Shown: positions 42,493 through 52,215, counted from the first letter of the stretch. The stretch: DNA of 64,000 nt from Streptomyces sp. MP131-18 (GCF_001984575.1 NZ_LZNS01000001.1:411452-475451); one strand, 5' to 3'. Translations and numbers: made by a program. Notes: generated by a model not told the origin, from the letters alone.

Positions 42493-45400
42493 TCATCGGC
42501 TGGGGCGCCGGCGGCGCCACAGGATCAGAACCGCGCCCGCCGTGGCGGTGGCCGCCGCGAGGCCGAGGAGCCGCAGCGCCTGCGTGCCGGTGCCGGCCAG
42601 CGCGCCGCCGCCGTCCGTCCCCAGCTGCGTCCCCGGCCCGGTGCCGCCCGGCGCGGAGCCCGGACCCCAGCCGTCACCGGAGCCACCGGAGCCCCCGGAG
42701 CCAGCGCTGCCCGAACCGCCCGAGCTGCCCGAGCCGCCGGTCCCCCCGGGCCCGCCCGAGCCGCCGGAGCTGCCCGGACCGCCACCGGCGGTGCCGCCCG
42801 GGACACTGGAACCGCCGGAGTCCCCGGAACCGCCCGGACCGCCGGCACCACCCGAGTCGCCGGGGTCGCCCGGGCCTTCGGGGTCGCCCGACTCGTCGGC
42901 CGGAATTTCGACGCCCGCCTCCGTGACCCACTTGGTGCCGTCGTCGTACTCGGTGATGGTGAACGTGTCCAGCGTGTCGCCGATCTCCCCGGGTACCGCC
43001 CGCTCGTCGCCCTTGTGGGCGATGACCGACCGGTAGTTCAGGGTGTCACCGTCCACGGTGATCGCCTGATAGGTCGAGGTCTGCTGCGCGCGGGCGTCCT
43101 GCGTGGCGCCGTTCCGCGTCCACACGTTGTCGTCCTCGGGCTGGATGTCGTAGAACTTCGACCCCGCGTTCGCCACCACGAAGACGGGCCCCGTGGTGAG
43201 TCCCGGCGTATCGGTCTCGTCCGCCACCAGGTGCCCGCGGCCGTAGGTGTGATCGTGACCGGCCAGCACCAGATCGACGTCGTGCTCCTGGTAGAGCGGC
43301 AGCCACGCCTCGCGGATGTCGGGCTCGTCGCGGCCGACCGCGGTCGACAGGACCGGCTGGTGCTCAGTCACCACGCTCCACCGGTGCGGGTTCTCCGCGA
43401 GCACCCGGTCCAGCCAGGCCGCCTGCATCCGCACCCACACCCCGCGGGCCTCGCCGCAGTCGAAGTCCGCCAGGCCATCCGGCCGGACCAGCTCGCAGAT
43501 ATCGTCGCGGTTGGCGTTCAGCACGACGAACCGGACGCCCTGGTAGTCGCTGTAGTAGACGCTCTCGCGCATCGCCTCGGCGAGGTGCTCGCCGTACCGT
43601 TCGGCGTCCTCGCCCGCGTCGGCGGGCACCGGGCCGTTGGCCGGGAAGGCGAAGGAGGCGCGGCTGGTCTGGAGCAGTCCATTCCCCGCGTTGAACTCGT
43701 GGTTGCCGACCGCCACGATCGACTGCCGGCCGGCCAGGGCCACCGGATCGGCGGCGAACCAGTCGGACCACTGCGCCTCGTTGGCCGTGTCGACCAGGTC
43801 ACCCACGTACACGGCGGCCCTGGCGTCGGGGTACGCCTCGTTCGCCTGGGCGGCGATGCGCGGCCATACGTCCGTCAGCCCCTGCTGGTTGTCGCCGTAG
43901 TAGAGGAACGTGAACGGGTCGGCCCCGGCCGCCGCCGTCGTGAACGTGTGCCACTCGCTCCAGGCGTCCGCGTCGCCGACCCGGTACTGGTGCTCCGTGC
44001 CGGGGTCGAGACCGGTGAGCGCGGCGGTCCAGCTGGTCGCCGTGTTGCCGCCGGTCTCCGTCTCCCACTCGGCCGTGGCCTCGACGGTGCGGATCTCCCC
44101 GTCCTGCCCCGCCCTGACCTGCGCGGCGCCCTCGGTGGCCAGGGAACGCCAGGTGACGCTCTGCTCGGTCGCCGGGTCCCCGGCCGGGGTCAGCACGACC
44201 CGTTCCGGCGTCTCGTCGGGCGCGGGCGGCTCGTGGTCGCTCAGCGCGACGTCGAAGATGTGCATGACGCCCCGGTCGCTGCCCTCGGGCAGCACCACCG
44301 CGTCGACCGTCTTCGACGGATCGAGCGCGGCGGGGGCCGTGGCGAGGACGACGGCTTCGGTGTTGTCGCGCGTGCCGTCGGCCACGTTGCGGCCGGGCAC
44401 GGTCAGCACGGGCGTGTTCCCGAAGGAGTAGGAGCCGCCGGGCGTCCAGTCGGTGAACTGGACCGGGACCTCCTGGCTGCTGCCGTCGGTGTACTCGACG
44501 GTCGCCGTGCCCTGGGACGGACCGTTGGTCGCGAGGCCGAGGAACGACACGGAGGCGGCGCCCGCGTCGTCGAGGTCGACGCGCTGGCCGTGCGGCACCC
44601 AGTTGTCGGGCTCGCCAGGACCGGTGTCCGGCCAGGTGAACTCCGTCCCGATGGCTTCCGCACGCAGCGTGCCGCCGGGGGTCGCGCCGGCCTCGGCCAG
44701 GCTCTCCCGGGGCAGCGTGTGGGCGGAGGCGTCGAGGGAACCGGTGTCGCCCGCCCCCTCCGGTGTGGTGCCGATGTTGTTGTAGGCGTCGGTGCCCTCC
44801 GGGTAGGACGGCGGGGCGTCGCCGGCCCCGGTACCCCAGTCCCCGGGCGCGTTGCCCAGGGTGTACGTGACGGTGCCGCCCTCGCGCGCGAAGGACTCCG
44901 GCAGCCAGGTGGCCGTGGTGGCCGTTCCGTCGAGGGACATCGACTGGATGTAACGCTGCTGCTCGGCGCCCGGGGCGTCGAGCACGATGGACCGGTCGCT
45001 GCCCGCGCTGTCGATCTCGACGCGGCTGAACATCGGTGTGGACACGGCCAGTTCTGCCGTGCCGTAGACGGCCGGGTACAGGCCGATGCCGGCGAACACG
45101 TACCAGGAGGACAACGACCCGAGGTCGTCGTTGCCGGGCAGTCCGGTCGGCGAGGTGTCGAACATCTCGGTGACGGCGCGGTCCAGGACCTCGGTGGTCT
45201 GCCAGGGCCGGCCCAGCCAGTTGTATATCCACGGCGTCTGCATGGTGGGCTGGTTGCTCAGGTACGCGTACGGGGTGTCGTACACACCGGCGTCCAGCTC
45301 GGTGAAAAAGGTGTCGAGCTGCTCGGCCACCGCGTCGGTGCCACCGCGCGCCTCGATGAGCGAGGCCATGTTGTGCGGCACCAGCCAGCCGTACTGGTGG

Positions 45401-47217
45401 CCGGTGGCCTGCTCGAACTGCGCGCCGCGCTCCCCCAGGTCGAACGACCGGTCGAAGCCGTTGCGGTCGCGCGGCCGGATCTCGCCGCTCTCGAGGTCGA
45501 GGAGATTGCGCCAGTTCTGCGCCCGGGCCATGAACGCCGCCTGCGTCCCGGTGTCACCGAGCCGGCCGGCGAGCCGGGCGATGGAGAAGTCGTTGATCGC
45601 GTACTCGAGCGTCTGCGAGGTCGCCGAGTTGTTGTTGCGGCTCTCCACCCAGCCAAGGCCTGCGTACTGGTAGAGGAACTGCCGGTTGCTGCGGTCCGCG
45701 GGCAGGGACTGGGTGTCGGCCATCGAACGCAGCGCGGCCTGCCGGTCGTAGTCGGTGCTTCCGAACGCGTCGGTGGCGGACAGGACCGTCTGGAGTCCGT
45801 CGCCGCTCATCTTCTGCTGCGATACCCCGTTGTGCGGCCAGTTCGGCCAGCGCCCGGTCTGGGTGACGAGGTCGGTGATGGACTGGTTGATGTCCGAGCC
45901 GACCTCGGGGAACAGCAGCGCGATCAGCTGGGCGTGGCCCCGGTAGCCGTCCCAGCTGGCGTAGGTGGCGTACTGGTGACGGCCCTCCGCCACCTGACGG
46001 ACCGTTCCGTCGTAGCCCAGGTACTGACCGTTGACGTCGTCGTAGGTGTTGGGGTGCAGCAGCGCGTGGTAGAGCGCGGTGTAGAAGCTGGTGCGCCGCT
46101 CCGCGCTGCCGCCGGTCACCTCCAGGGTGCCGAGCGCGTCGCGCCAGGTGTCCGCCGCGGCCTGCCGGATGGCGGCGGCGGAGCGGCCCGCGGTCTCGGT
46201 CGCGGCGTTCTCCGCCGCGTTCTCGACGCTGACGTAGGAGATGCCGACCCGGGCCGTCACGTCCGCGCCCCGCGGGAAGCTGACGAACGCGCCGGACCCG
46301 TGCGCGGTGGTCGAGGTGGCCTCGGTGGCGCCCGCGGTGACGTCGGAGCCGCTCCAGGTGCCCGAGGAGTCGAACTCCGTGTCGAACTCGGCGGAGAAGT
46401 GGATGCGGTAGGTGCCGCCGCGGCAGACCGTACTGGTCTCGGTCCAGCCGGAGACCGTGTTCCCCGACACGGTCACCGAGCTACCCGTGGAGCCGTTGTT
46501 GGAGCCGGCGACGTCGAAGATCAGGGTCGAGGAGGCCCGGTCCTGGGGGAAGTCGAAGGTCGCGACGCCGGTGCGGGTGGTCGCGGTCAGGTCCACGCCG
46601 ACGCCGTTGTCCAGGCCGACGGAGTAGTAGCCGGGCTCGGCGGTCTCGTTGTCGTGCGAGAAGTCGAGGTAGTAGTCGCCGATGGCGTCGGCGGGCGAGG
46701 TGGGCAGCGCCCGGTTGCTGGTCAGTTCGCCGGTGTAGGGCAGGATCGGCACGTCGAACGCGCCGTTGCTGCCCGCGCAGCCGGTGCCGGACAGCCGCGT
46801 CAGGCCGAAGCCGCGCAGCTGGTCGGCGCCGTACTCGTAGCCGCCCCAGTTGTCCCCGCCGGACGTCTGGTGCGTGGTGGGGGTGAACTGCACCATGCCG
46901 AACGGAACGGTCGCGCCCGGCCACGTGTTGCCGTAGGCGCTGTTGCCCTTGTTCTGCGTGGTGTCGTGCTGCGTGCCGATGAACTGGTCCACGGCGTCGA
47001 ACGCGCTCAGGTCCGCCGGGGCCCCCTGGGCGCTCGTGGCGGTGACGGCGGCCACGCCCGTGCCCGCCAGCAGGCTCGCCGTGACGACGAGGGCCGCGGA
47101 CCTGCCCTTCCCTCGCCGGCGGGTGGCCCTCCGCGGGTCCACCGGGCGTTGCGCGTCGCCGCTTCCGCGGGCGTCCCGGAGCCGGAAGGATCTCCGGCGT
47201 ATGCGTGTGTGGAGCAT
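42493..47217 (-). CDS. Wall-anchored GH92 alpha-mannosidase fused to purple-acid-phosphatase-like phosphoesterase
   Basis: 1574 residues. An N-terminal signal region (to about 65) is followed by a GH92 catalytic domain (about 75-790). SWDGYRG and GNDDLGSLSSWYVF (near 694) are hallmarks of these calcium-dependent exo-alpha-mannosidases. A beta-rich region (about 830-990) comes next, then a fibronectin-like purple acid phosphatase domain and a metallophosphoesterase with YGDNQQG (1107), GNHEF (1174) and AGHDHTYGRG (1322). A Gly/Ser/Pro-rich spacer (1440-1530) ends in LAGTG (1540-1544), a hydrophobic helix and Arg tail: a class E sortase (LAxTG) signal. It could release both mannose and phosphate from one glycan (inference). 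Confidence 0.9.
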   Translation of the reverse strand: MLHTRIRRRSFRLRDARGSGDAQRPVDPRRATRRRGKGRSAALVVTASLLAGTGVAAVTATSAQGAPADLSAFDAVDQFIGTQHDTTQNKGNSAYGNTWPGATVPFGMVQFTPTTHQTSGGDNWGGYEYGADQLRGFGLTRLSGTGCAGSNGAFDVPILPYTGELTSNRALPTSPADAIGDYYLDFSHDNETAEPGYYSVGLDNGVGVDLTATTRTGVATFDFPQDRASSTLIFDVAGSNNGSTGSSVTVSGNTVSGWTETSTVCRGGTYRIHFSAEFDTEFDSSGTWSGSDVTAGATEATSTTAHGSGAFVSFPRGADVTARVGISYVSVENAAENAATETAGRSAAAIRQAAADTWRDALGTLEVTGGSAERRTSFYTALYHALLHPNTYDDVNGQYLGYDGTVRQVAEGRHQYATYASWDGYRGHAQLIALLFPEVGSDINQSITDLVTQTGRWPNWPHNGVSQQKMSGDGLQTVLSATDAFGSTDYDRQAALRSMADTQSLPADRSNRQFLYQYAGLGWVESRNNNSATSQTLEYAINDFSIARLAGRLGDTGTQAAFMARAQNWRNLLDLESGEIRPRDRNGFDRSFDLGERGAQFEQATGHQYGWLVPHNMASLIEARGGTDAVAEQLDTFFTELDAGVYDTPYAYLSNQPTMQTPWIYNWLGRPWQTTEVLDRAVTEMFDTSPTGLPGNDDLGSLSSWYVFAGIGLYPAVYGTAELAVSTPMFSRVEIDSAGSDRSIVLDAPGAEQQRYIQSMSLDGTATTATWLPESFAREGGTVTYTLGNAPGDWGTGAGDAPPSYPEGTDAYNNIGTTPEGAGDTGSLDASAHTLPRESLAEAGATPGGTLRAEAIGTEFTWPDTGPGEPDNWVPHGQRVDLDDAGAASVSFLGLATNGPSQGTATVEYTDGSSQEVPVQFTDWTPGGSYSFGNTPVLTVPGRNVADGTRDNTEAVVLATAPAALDPSKTVDAVVLPEGSDRGVMHIFDVALSDHEPPAPDETPERVVLTPAGDPATEQSVTWRSLATEGAAQVRAGQDGEIRTVEATAEWETETGGNTATSWTAALTGLDPGTEHQYRVGDADAWSEWHTFTTAAAGADPFTFLYYGDNQQGLTDVWPRIAAQANEAYPDARAAVYVGDLVDTANEAQWSDWFAADPVALAGRQSIVAVGNHEFNAGNGLLQTSRASFAFPANGPVPADAGEDAERYGEHLAEAMRESVYYSDYQGVRFVVLNANRDDICELVRPDGLADFDCGEARGVWVRMQAAWLDRVLAENPHRWSVVTEHQPVLSTAVGRDEPDIREAWLPLYQEHDVDLVLAGHDHTYGRGHLVADETDTPGLTTGPVFVVANAGSKFYDIQPEDDNVWTRNGATQDARAQQTSTYQAITVDGDTLNYRSVIAHKGDERAVPGEIGDTLDTFTITEYDDGTKWVTEAGVEIPADESGDPEGPGDPGDSGGAGGPGGSGDSGGSSVPGGTAGGGPGSSGGSGGPGGTGGSGSSGGSGSAGSGGSGGSGDGWGPGSAPGGTGPGTQLGTDGGGALAGTGTQALRLLGLAAATATAGAVLILWRRRRPSR

Positions 47218-47401
47218 GGTGCCTCTTCGTTGCCGTGTGTTCCGCGGGCCGGTGACCGTGAGTTACGTGCACCGGAATCGTGGGTTCTGGGTGACGGTTT
47301 CTGGCGCGGAGGAACGCCTCCCGACCCGCCCGTGAACATCAGATGAGAGTTGGGGGCGGCAACGCCCGGCGGCCGACGGCCCGTTCACTGACCGTCGCGC
47401 C

Positions 47402-48052
47402 TCACGCCGTGAGCCCGGCGTCGCGGACGAGCAGCGCGGCCTGCACCCGGTTGGTGACGTCCAGCGCGGCGAGGATACGGCTGACGTGTGCCTTGACCGT
47501 GCTTTCCCGCATGCCGAGCCCGGCGGCGATGTCGGCGTTGGTCGCCCCGCGGGCGAGGAGGGCCAGTACGTCGCGTTCGCGCGGGGTGAGCTTGTCGAGG
47601 CAGGCGCGGGCGGCGGCTTCCTTGGGGTGGTTGGCGTGGTGGTAGCGGTCGATGAGGCGGCGTGCCGCGGCGGGGTGCAGCATGGCGGAGCCGGCGGCGA
47701 CGAGGTGGACGGCGCGCAGGATCTCGGCGGGGTCGGTGTCCTTGAGGAGGAAGCCGTCGGCTCCGGCGGCCAGCGCGTTGTAGACGTACTCGTCGAGGTC
47801 GAAGGTCGTGAGGGTGATCACCCTCGGGGGGTGGGGCAGCGCGCGGAGGCGGGCCGTCGCGGTGATGCCGTCCATGCGGGGCATGCGGACGTCGACGAGG
47901 GCGACGTCGACCCGGCGGGCGGTGGCCTGTTCGAGGGCGTGCAGGCCGTCCGATGCCTGGGCCACGACCTCGATGTCCTCGTCGTCGTCGAGGAGATCGG
48001 CGAGGCCGAGGCGGACGAGCGCATCGTCGTCGACGATCATGGCGCGGATCAT
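47402..48052 (-). CDS. NarL/LuxR-family response regulator
   Basis: 216 residues. Receiver domain with acidic pocket DDD near residue 9, phosphoacceptor Asp in VALVDVRMP and Lys in LLKDTDP. C-terminal LuxR helix-turn-helix LTPRERDVLALLARGATNADIAAGLGMRESTVKAHV. ATG overlaps the kinase stop as ATGA. The GH92-phosphatase gene lies 184 bases downstream on the same strand and could be a target, but that is only proximity. Confidence 0.95.
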   Translation of the reverse strand: MIRAMIVDDDALVRLGLADLLDDDEDIEVVAQASDGLHALEQATARRVDVALVDVRMPRMDGITATARLRALPHPPRVITLTTFDLDEYVYNALAAGADGFLLKDTDPAEILRAVHLVAAGSAMLHPAAARRLIDRYHHANHPKEAAARACLDKLTPRERDVLALLARGATNADIAAGLGMRESTVKAHVSRILAALDVTNRVQAALLVRDAGLTA

Positions 48053-49203
48053 GGGCGGTTGCCGTTCTGCTCGGTGGGGACGGGGTGCGGGATGCGTGCG
48101 GCCAGCCGCCAGCGGCCGGCACCGCCGGGCCCGGCGGTCAGGTGCCCGCCGAGTGCGGTGACGCGCTCGCGCAGCCCCACCATTCCGTAGCCCGAGGGCA
48201 CGGCCTCCTCGGCCGCGGCACCGGGCGTGTTGGTGACCTCGACGAGCGTGGCGGGCGGGCCGTAGTCGATGCGGATGTCCACCGGCGCGCCGGCCGCGTG
48301 TTTGCGCGCGTTCGTCAGCGCTTCCTGCACCAGGCGGAAGACGGCCAGGCGGTGGGCGGCGGGGGCGTGTTCCGGGCCGCCCTCGACCGTCATCCCGACG
48401 TGCTGCCCGGCGGTGCGCGCCTGGTCGACGAGCTCCTGGACATCGCGCAGGACGGGGGCGGCGGGCGTCGCGGCGGAAGCCGGGTCGGGCCCGCCGCGCA
48501 GGGCACCGAGGACGTCCCGCAGGTCGGCCAGTGCCTCGGTGGAGGCGGCGCGCAGCAGGGTGAGACGTTCGGCAACGGGGGCGGGCAGGTCGCTGTGCGT
48601 GGTGCCGAGCACGCCGGTGTGCAGGGCGATGAGGCTGAGGCGGTGGGCCAGGACGTCGTGCATTTCGGCGGCGATCGCGGAGCGTTCGGCGTCCCGTGCG
48701 GCGCGTTCGCGCAGCGCGCGTTCGATGCGCAGGTGCTCCACCCGTGCGTTCAGCGCCTCGACGAGGCGGCGCCGGTTGCCCATCCACAGCCCGCCCACGA
48801 GGGCGAGCAGCAGGAACAGGCTGGAGCCGTACTGCTGCGGGCGCCACAGGGGCACGTCCGGCTGGCACAGCGCGTTGCCCGCCAGCGCGGCGGCGGCGCA
48901 GGCGACGGCGACGCCGGTGCGCCGGTGCGCCGCGAGGTCGAACAGCACGACGAGCAGCAGCGGCAGCATGGCCCACCCCCACAGCCCGGTCGCCACGGTG
49001 ACGAGGACCGGCGCCGTCAGCCAGTGCCCGCGGCGGAGCAGCAGCGCCGCGCCGCACAGCACCGCCACGCCGCTGTGCGGCGAGAGATACTGTCCCTCGG
49101 CGGTCGAGGCGCCGTTCTGGACGGCGGCGAGCGTCAGCAGCACCACCAGGGCGTAACGCCCGCATGTGACCCATTTCTGGCTTTCTTTCCGGCCCACCCG
49201 CAA
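48049..49203 (-). CDS. Sensor histidine kinase (HisKA_3 type)
   Basis: 384 residues. Several hydrophobic segments at the N terminus form a short membrane sensor. The dimerisation box AAEMHDVLAHRLSLIALHTG carries the phosphoacceptor His, followed by an ATPase domain with VQEALTNARKHA and GYGMVGLRERV. Pairs with the downstream response regulator (ATGA overlap). The stimulus is unknown. Confidence 0.94.
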   Translation of the reverse strand: MRVGRKESQKWVTCGRYALVVLLTLAAVQNGASTAEGQYLSPHSGVAVLCGAALLLRRGHWLTAPVLVTVATGLWGWAMLPLLLVVLFDLAAHRRTGVAVACAAAALAGNALCQPDVPLWRPQQYGSSLFLLLALVGGLWMGNRRRLVEALNARVEHLRIERALRERAARDAERSAIAAEMHDVLAHRLSLIALHTGVLGTTHSDLPAPVAERLTLLRAASTEALADLRDVLGALRGGPDPASAATPAAPVLRDVQELVDQARTAGQHVGMTVEGGPEHAPAAHRLAVFRLVQEALTNARKHAAGAPVDIRIDYGPPATLVEVTNTPGAAAEEAVPSGYGMVGLRERVTALGGHLTAGPGGAGRWRLAARIPHPVPTEQNGNRP

Positions 49204-49327
49204 ATCCTAAGCACGGCGTCCCGTGCGCTCCTCCGTCCTTCTGCCGCTCCGGCCCCCTACTTTCGTCGGGGGACGCCGCCGCAGAAGGACGGATTCGCGG
49301 GCGCCGACGGCTTCTTAGCGTCGAGGC

Positions 49328-50086
49328 GTGGACGACTGGACTACCTCGCACGCCCCCGCCCCCGCCCCCGCGCCGCGCAAGGCCGAGGGACTGACGTTCC
49401 TGATCGAAGCGGCCCGCGATCTGCGCACCACCGGTGCGATCGCGCCCAGCGGCGACGCGCTGGCGCGGCTGCTGACCGAACCGGTGCGGGCCAGCCCTGG
49501 CGGCCCGCTGGACGTTCTCGAAGCCGGCGCCGGGACCGGAGCCGTGACGCGCACTCTCATACCGCAGCTTCCGGCGGGCAGCAGCCTGGACATCGTGGAG
49601 GCCAACCCGCGGTTCGCCGAACGGCTGCGTCACCTGGCGCTCACGCATCCGCGCCCGGCGGGCGGAACCGGAGGGCACGCGCGGGTCCGCGTGCACGCCG
49701 CGCGGGTGGAACACCTGGTGCCCGCCCGCCGGTACGACGTGATCGTGTCCGGTCTGCCGTTCGCGAATTTCCGCCCCGACGTCGTCGGAACGATCATGGA
49801 CAGGTACCTGGAACTGCTGCGCCCCGGCGGCACGCTGACCTACTTCGCCTACTGCGGCACCCGCCCGGCCCGCGGCCTGCTGGCCTCGCGCGCCGAGGCG
49901 CGCAGGCACCGCGCCGCGGAGGAGGTGCTGGCCGCGTACCGGCGCCGGTACGCCACCGGCTGCTGGACGGTGTGGGCCAACCTGCCCCCGGCGAAGGTCT
50001 GGCACTTGCGGCGCCCGACGGGGCGGCGGCCGGGCGGGACGGCGGAGCGGAGCCGGCGGCCCGCCACGGCCGGGGCCGTGCGGTGA
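49328..50086 (+). CDS. SAM-dependent methyltransferase (phospholipid N-methyltransferase-like)
   Basis: 252 residues from GTG 49328. FLIEAARDLRTTGAIAPSG at the start and LEAGAGTGAVTRTL (motif I) match the PmtA-type and rRNA-dimethylase-like group; VSGLPFANFRPDVV replaces the usual motif IV. The 4-base overlap (GTGA) with the DedA gene links it to a membrane protein, which favours a lipid substrate. That is inference. Confidence 0.75.
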   Translation: MDDWTTSHAPAPAPAPRKAEGLTFLIEAARDLRTTGAIAPSGDALARLLTEPVRASPGGPLDVLEAGAGTGAVTRTLIPQLPAGSSLDIVEANPRFAERLRHLALTHPRPAGGTGGHARVRVHAARVEHLVPARRYDVIVSGLPFANFRPDVVGTIMDRYLELLRPGGTLTYFAYCGTRPARGLLASRAEARRHRAAEEVLAAYRRRYATGCWTVWANLPPAKVWHLRRPTGRRPGGTAERSRRPATAGAVR

Positions 50087-50970
50087 CCGTTCCGTTCGAC
50101 GCCCTCGGCCAGGTACCGCCCGCCGCCGCCTACGGGCTGCTCGCGGCGGTGGTCCTGGCCGAGTCGGTGCTGCTGGTGGGCGCCTTCGTCCCCACGCTGA
50201 CGCTGCTGCTGACGGCGGGCGCGCTGGCGCGGTCCGGGCAGCTGAACCTGTTCCTGGTCGTCGCCGTCGCCGCCTGCGCCGTGGTGGCGGGCGACCTCCT
50301 CGGGCACCGCACGGGGCGGCTGCTCGGCACCCGGCTGCGCACCGGACGCCTGGGCCGGCGTGTTCCCGACGCGGCGTGGCGGCGTGCCGAGGCGCTGATG
50401 GCCCGGCGCGGCGGGCAGGCCGTCTTCCTCTCCCGGTTCGTGCCGGTGGTGCGCACCGTCACCCCGCACCTGGCCGGTGCGACGCGCCTGCCCTGCCGCC
50501 GCATGGCCCCTTACAGCGCGTCGGCCGCGCTGCTGTGGGCCGGGGCGGAGGCGGGCGCCGGTTATGCGGCGGCCCCCGCACTCGAACGCGCCCTGGCCGT
50601 CGGCGGTCCCCTGCTCGCCGCAACCGCCGTCGTGGTCACGGTGGTTGTTCTCATCCGGCTGAGGCTGCGCCGGCGCAACCGGACGTCGCCCCGTGTCTGC
50701 CGCGGCCGGCGGCCGGGACCACCGGCGCCGGCCCTTCTCCGTTCAGTCCTCGGGGCGGAGCAGCCCGCGCTGGTAGGCGCGGACCAGGGGGCGCGGCACC
50801 CGGTGGGTGCGGCCGTCGATGGTGATGGGCACCAGTTGCGGCGGTGTCGCCTTCCACTGGGCCCGCCGGTGACGGGTGTTGCTGCGGGACATCTTGCGCT
50901 TGGGCACGGCCATGGTGTGTCCGATCAATCGTGGGATGGGTGGGGAAGGGCGGCCGACCGGTTCAGTTGA
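50083..50970 (+). CDS. DedA-family membrane protein with read-through C-terminal extension
   Basis: 295 residues, GTG overlapping the methyltransferase stop. DedA features: [25 protein letters not shown] and the [18 protein letters not shown] motif. DedA proteins (about 200 residues) act in undecaprenyl-phosphate or lipid flipping. The conserved part ends by about residue 205 with LRLRRRNR. No stop is met until 50970, so the last 80-90 codons run antisense across the whole L32 gene. Either a real long tail exists or a mutation or sequence error removed the normal stop. Confidence 0.8.
   Translation: MTVPFDALGQVPPAAAYGLLAAVVLAESVLLVGAFVPTLTLLLTAGALARSGQLNLFLVVAVAACAVVAGDLLGHRTGRLLGTRLRTGRLGRRVPDAAWRRAEALMARRGGQAVFLSRFVPVVRTVTPHLAGATRLPCRRMAPYSASAALLWAGAEAGAGYAAAPALERALAVGGPLLAATAVVVTVVVLIRLRLRRRNRTSPRVCRGRRPGPPAPALLRSVLGAEQPALVGADQGARHPVGAAVDGDGHQLRRCRLPLGPPVTGVAAGHLALGHGHGVSDQSWDGWGRAADRFS
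50743..50913 (-). CDS. rpmF: Ribosomal protein L32, zinc-independent paralogue
   Basis: 56 residues. [22 protein letters not shown] is the L32 signature. The four Cys that bind zinc in the usual C+ form are missing; [22 protein letters not shown] occupies that region. Such C- paralogues are induced by zinc starvation under Zur and free zinc by displacing the C+ form (established knowledge). It follows the COG0523-like gene by 49 bases on the same strand. The DedA frame runs through it on the opposite strand. Confidence 0.95.
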   Translation of the reverse strand: MAVPKRKMSRSNTRHRRAQWKATPPQLVPITIDGRTHRVPRPLVRAYQRGLLRPED

Positions 50971-52129
50971 CGGGGTCGAGCCAGGTGTCGAAGACGGCGG
51001 GGAGCCGCTTCCAGAACGCGGGCCCGGCCGCGAACTCGGACGGGGTGAGCAGGCAGGAGTCCAGCAGACCGACGAGGTGATCGCGGTCGAGTCCTGGGCC
51101 GGTGAAGACCAGGTGCTGGCCCCGGTCGCCGTGCTGCGGATGCCAGTCAAGGGCCGCCGCGACCCGGCGTTCGGGCGGGGCCATGTCCCAGGCGCCCTCG
51201 GGGAGCGAGGCCAGCCACGGCCCGTGGCTCTCCACCCCCAGGGCGCCGCCCGCCGCGTCCCACGACAGCAGGACGTCGGGGCGGTCGGCGAGCCAGAAGC
51301 GCCCGCGGCTGCGCACCGCGGCGCAGGCGAGGTCCTCCAGGGCCAGGTACAGCCGCTCCGGGTGGAACGGGCGGCGCCGCCGCCACACGAGGGTGGTCAC
51401 GCCCGACGCGGACGCCTCCTGGGGCAGCCGGGCGCAGGCCGGGTGGAGGGCGGCGGCGGCCGCCCCGGCGTCGAAGCCGCTGCGGGTGAGCCCGGGCAGA
51501 GCGGCGGAGCCGACGCCGATCCGGCGCGCGGTGGGATGCAGTTGGTGCAGCAGCGCCCGGCCCTCCGCGTCGGCTTCCGCGGAGTCGGCCACGGCGAGCA
51601 CGGGCGGGTATTCCAGCTGCCGGGCGAAGGTGTCGGCGACCACCCGGTGGTCGTCGGCGGCCACCGCGAGGCCGGCGTCCGACAGGTCGTCGCCGTTGCT
51701 CAGGCAGGGCAGTACCAGGCCGGGGTCGACGGCGGTGAGCACGCCGGTCAGGCGCACCGCTCCCCCGCCCTCCCGCGCGTACGCGGCGATCAGGTCGGCG
51801 ATGCCGCGGGGCTCGACGGCGTCCCACAGCTCGACGACCGCCACGCTGTGCGTGCCCCCGGCGGCGAGCGCGGCCAACTGCGGCGGCAGGTCCTCGCGCA
51901 GGGTGCAGCAGCCGCAGCCACCAGTGGCGGGAAGCCCGGCGGAGTCCAGCTCACCCACCGCGTCGTAGGTGAGGCGGCGGACCGGCCCGCCGTCCGCCGC
52001 GGAGGACAGGTCGTGGTGCACGGCGACGCTGCCGGGAACGGCCCGCAGCAGGTGGGCGACGGTGGTGGCGCGGGCCTCCGCATGGAGGCCCGCGACCAGC
52101 ACGACGGGCATCGGCTGCGGACCGGTCAT
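50963..52129 (-). CDS. COG0523/CobW-like protein with degenerate P-loop
   Basis: 388 residues from ATG 52129. The COG0523 metal motif is present as GCGCC (Cys72-x-Cys74-Cys75), and the C-terminal domain ends in ELERF-like [12 protein letters not shown]. The place where the GxxGxGKT Walker A should be reads [11 protein letters not shown] (about 13-23), so the conserved GK is gone. GTPase activity is therefore doubtful. Zinc-starvation context (L32 downstream, L28 and S14 divergent, Zur-like site) points to a zinc allocation role. Confidence 0.82.
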   Translation of the reverse strand: MTGPQPMPVVLVAGLHAEARATTVAHLLRAVPGSVAVHHDLSSAADGGPVRRLTYDAVGELDSAGLPATGGCGCCTLREDLPPQLAALAAGGTHSVAVVELWDAVEPRGIADLIAAYAREGGGAVRLTGVLTAVDPGLVLPCLSNGDDLSDAGLAVAADDHRVVADTFARQLEYPPVLAVADSAEADAEGRALLHQLHPTARRIGVGSAALPGLTRSGFDAGAAAAALHPACARLPQEASASGVTTLVWRRRRPFHPERLYLALEDLACAAVRSRGRFWLADRPDVLLSWDAAGGALGVESHGPWLASLPEGAWDMAPPERRVAAALDWHPQHGDRGQHLVFTGPGLDRDHLVGLLDSCLLTPSEFAAGPAFWKRLPAVFDTWLDPVN

Positions 52130-52215
52130 CGCCTGCCGCCCTCGGCGCCGCGGCCGGGCCTGCGCGTCCCGCCGAAGTCGACCGGACCGTTCTGGGGTTG
52201 CACACCGGGCTCCAT
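52126..52215 (-). CDS. Putative 29-residue peptide coupled to the COG0523-like gene
   Basis: ATG 52215 is preceded by AGAAGGAGG at ideal spacing, and the stop overlaps the next start as ATGA. The product begins [19 protein letters not shown] and is Gly/Arg-rich (29 residues). It lies between the Zur-like site and the COG0523-like gene. It resembles nothing I recognise; it could be a true small protein or only a coupling leader. Confidence 0.5.
   Translation of the reverse strand: MEPGVQPQNGPVDFGGTRRPGRGAEGGRR

Noticed and set aside
42600..42900. Possible mini-satellite or CRISPR-like repeat
   Set aside because: The periodic GC-rich DNA encodes the Gly/Ser/Pro wall-spanning linker of the GH92 fusion; units vary and there are no spacers.
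42487..47346. 1619-codon plus-strand frame opposite the GH92 fusion
   Set aside because: No domain logic, biased composition, and it is the complement of clear GH92, phosphoesterase and sortase-signal motifs.
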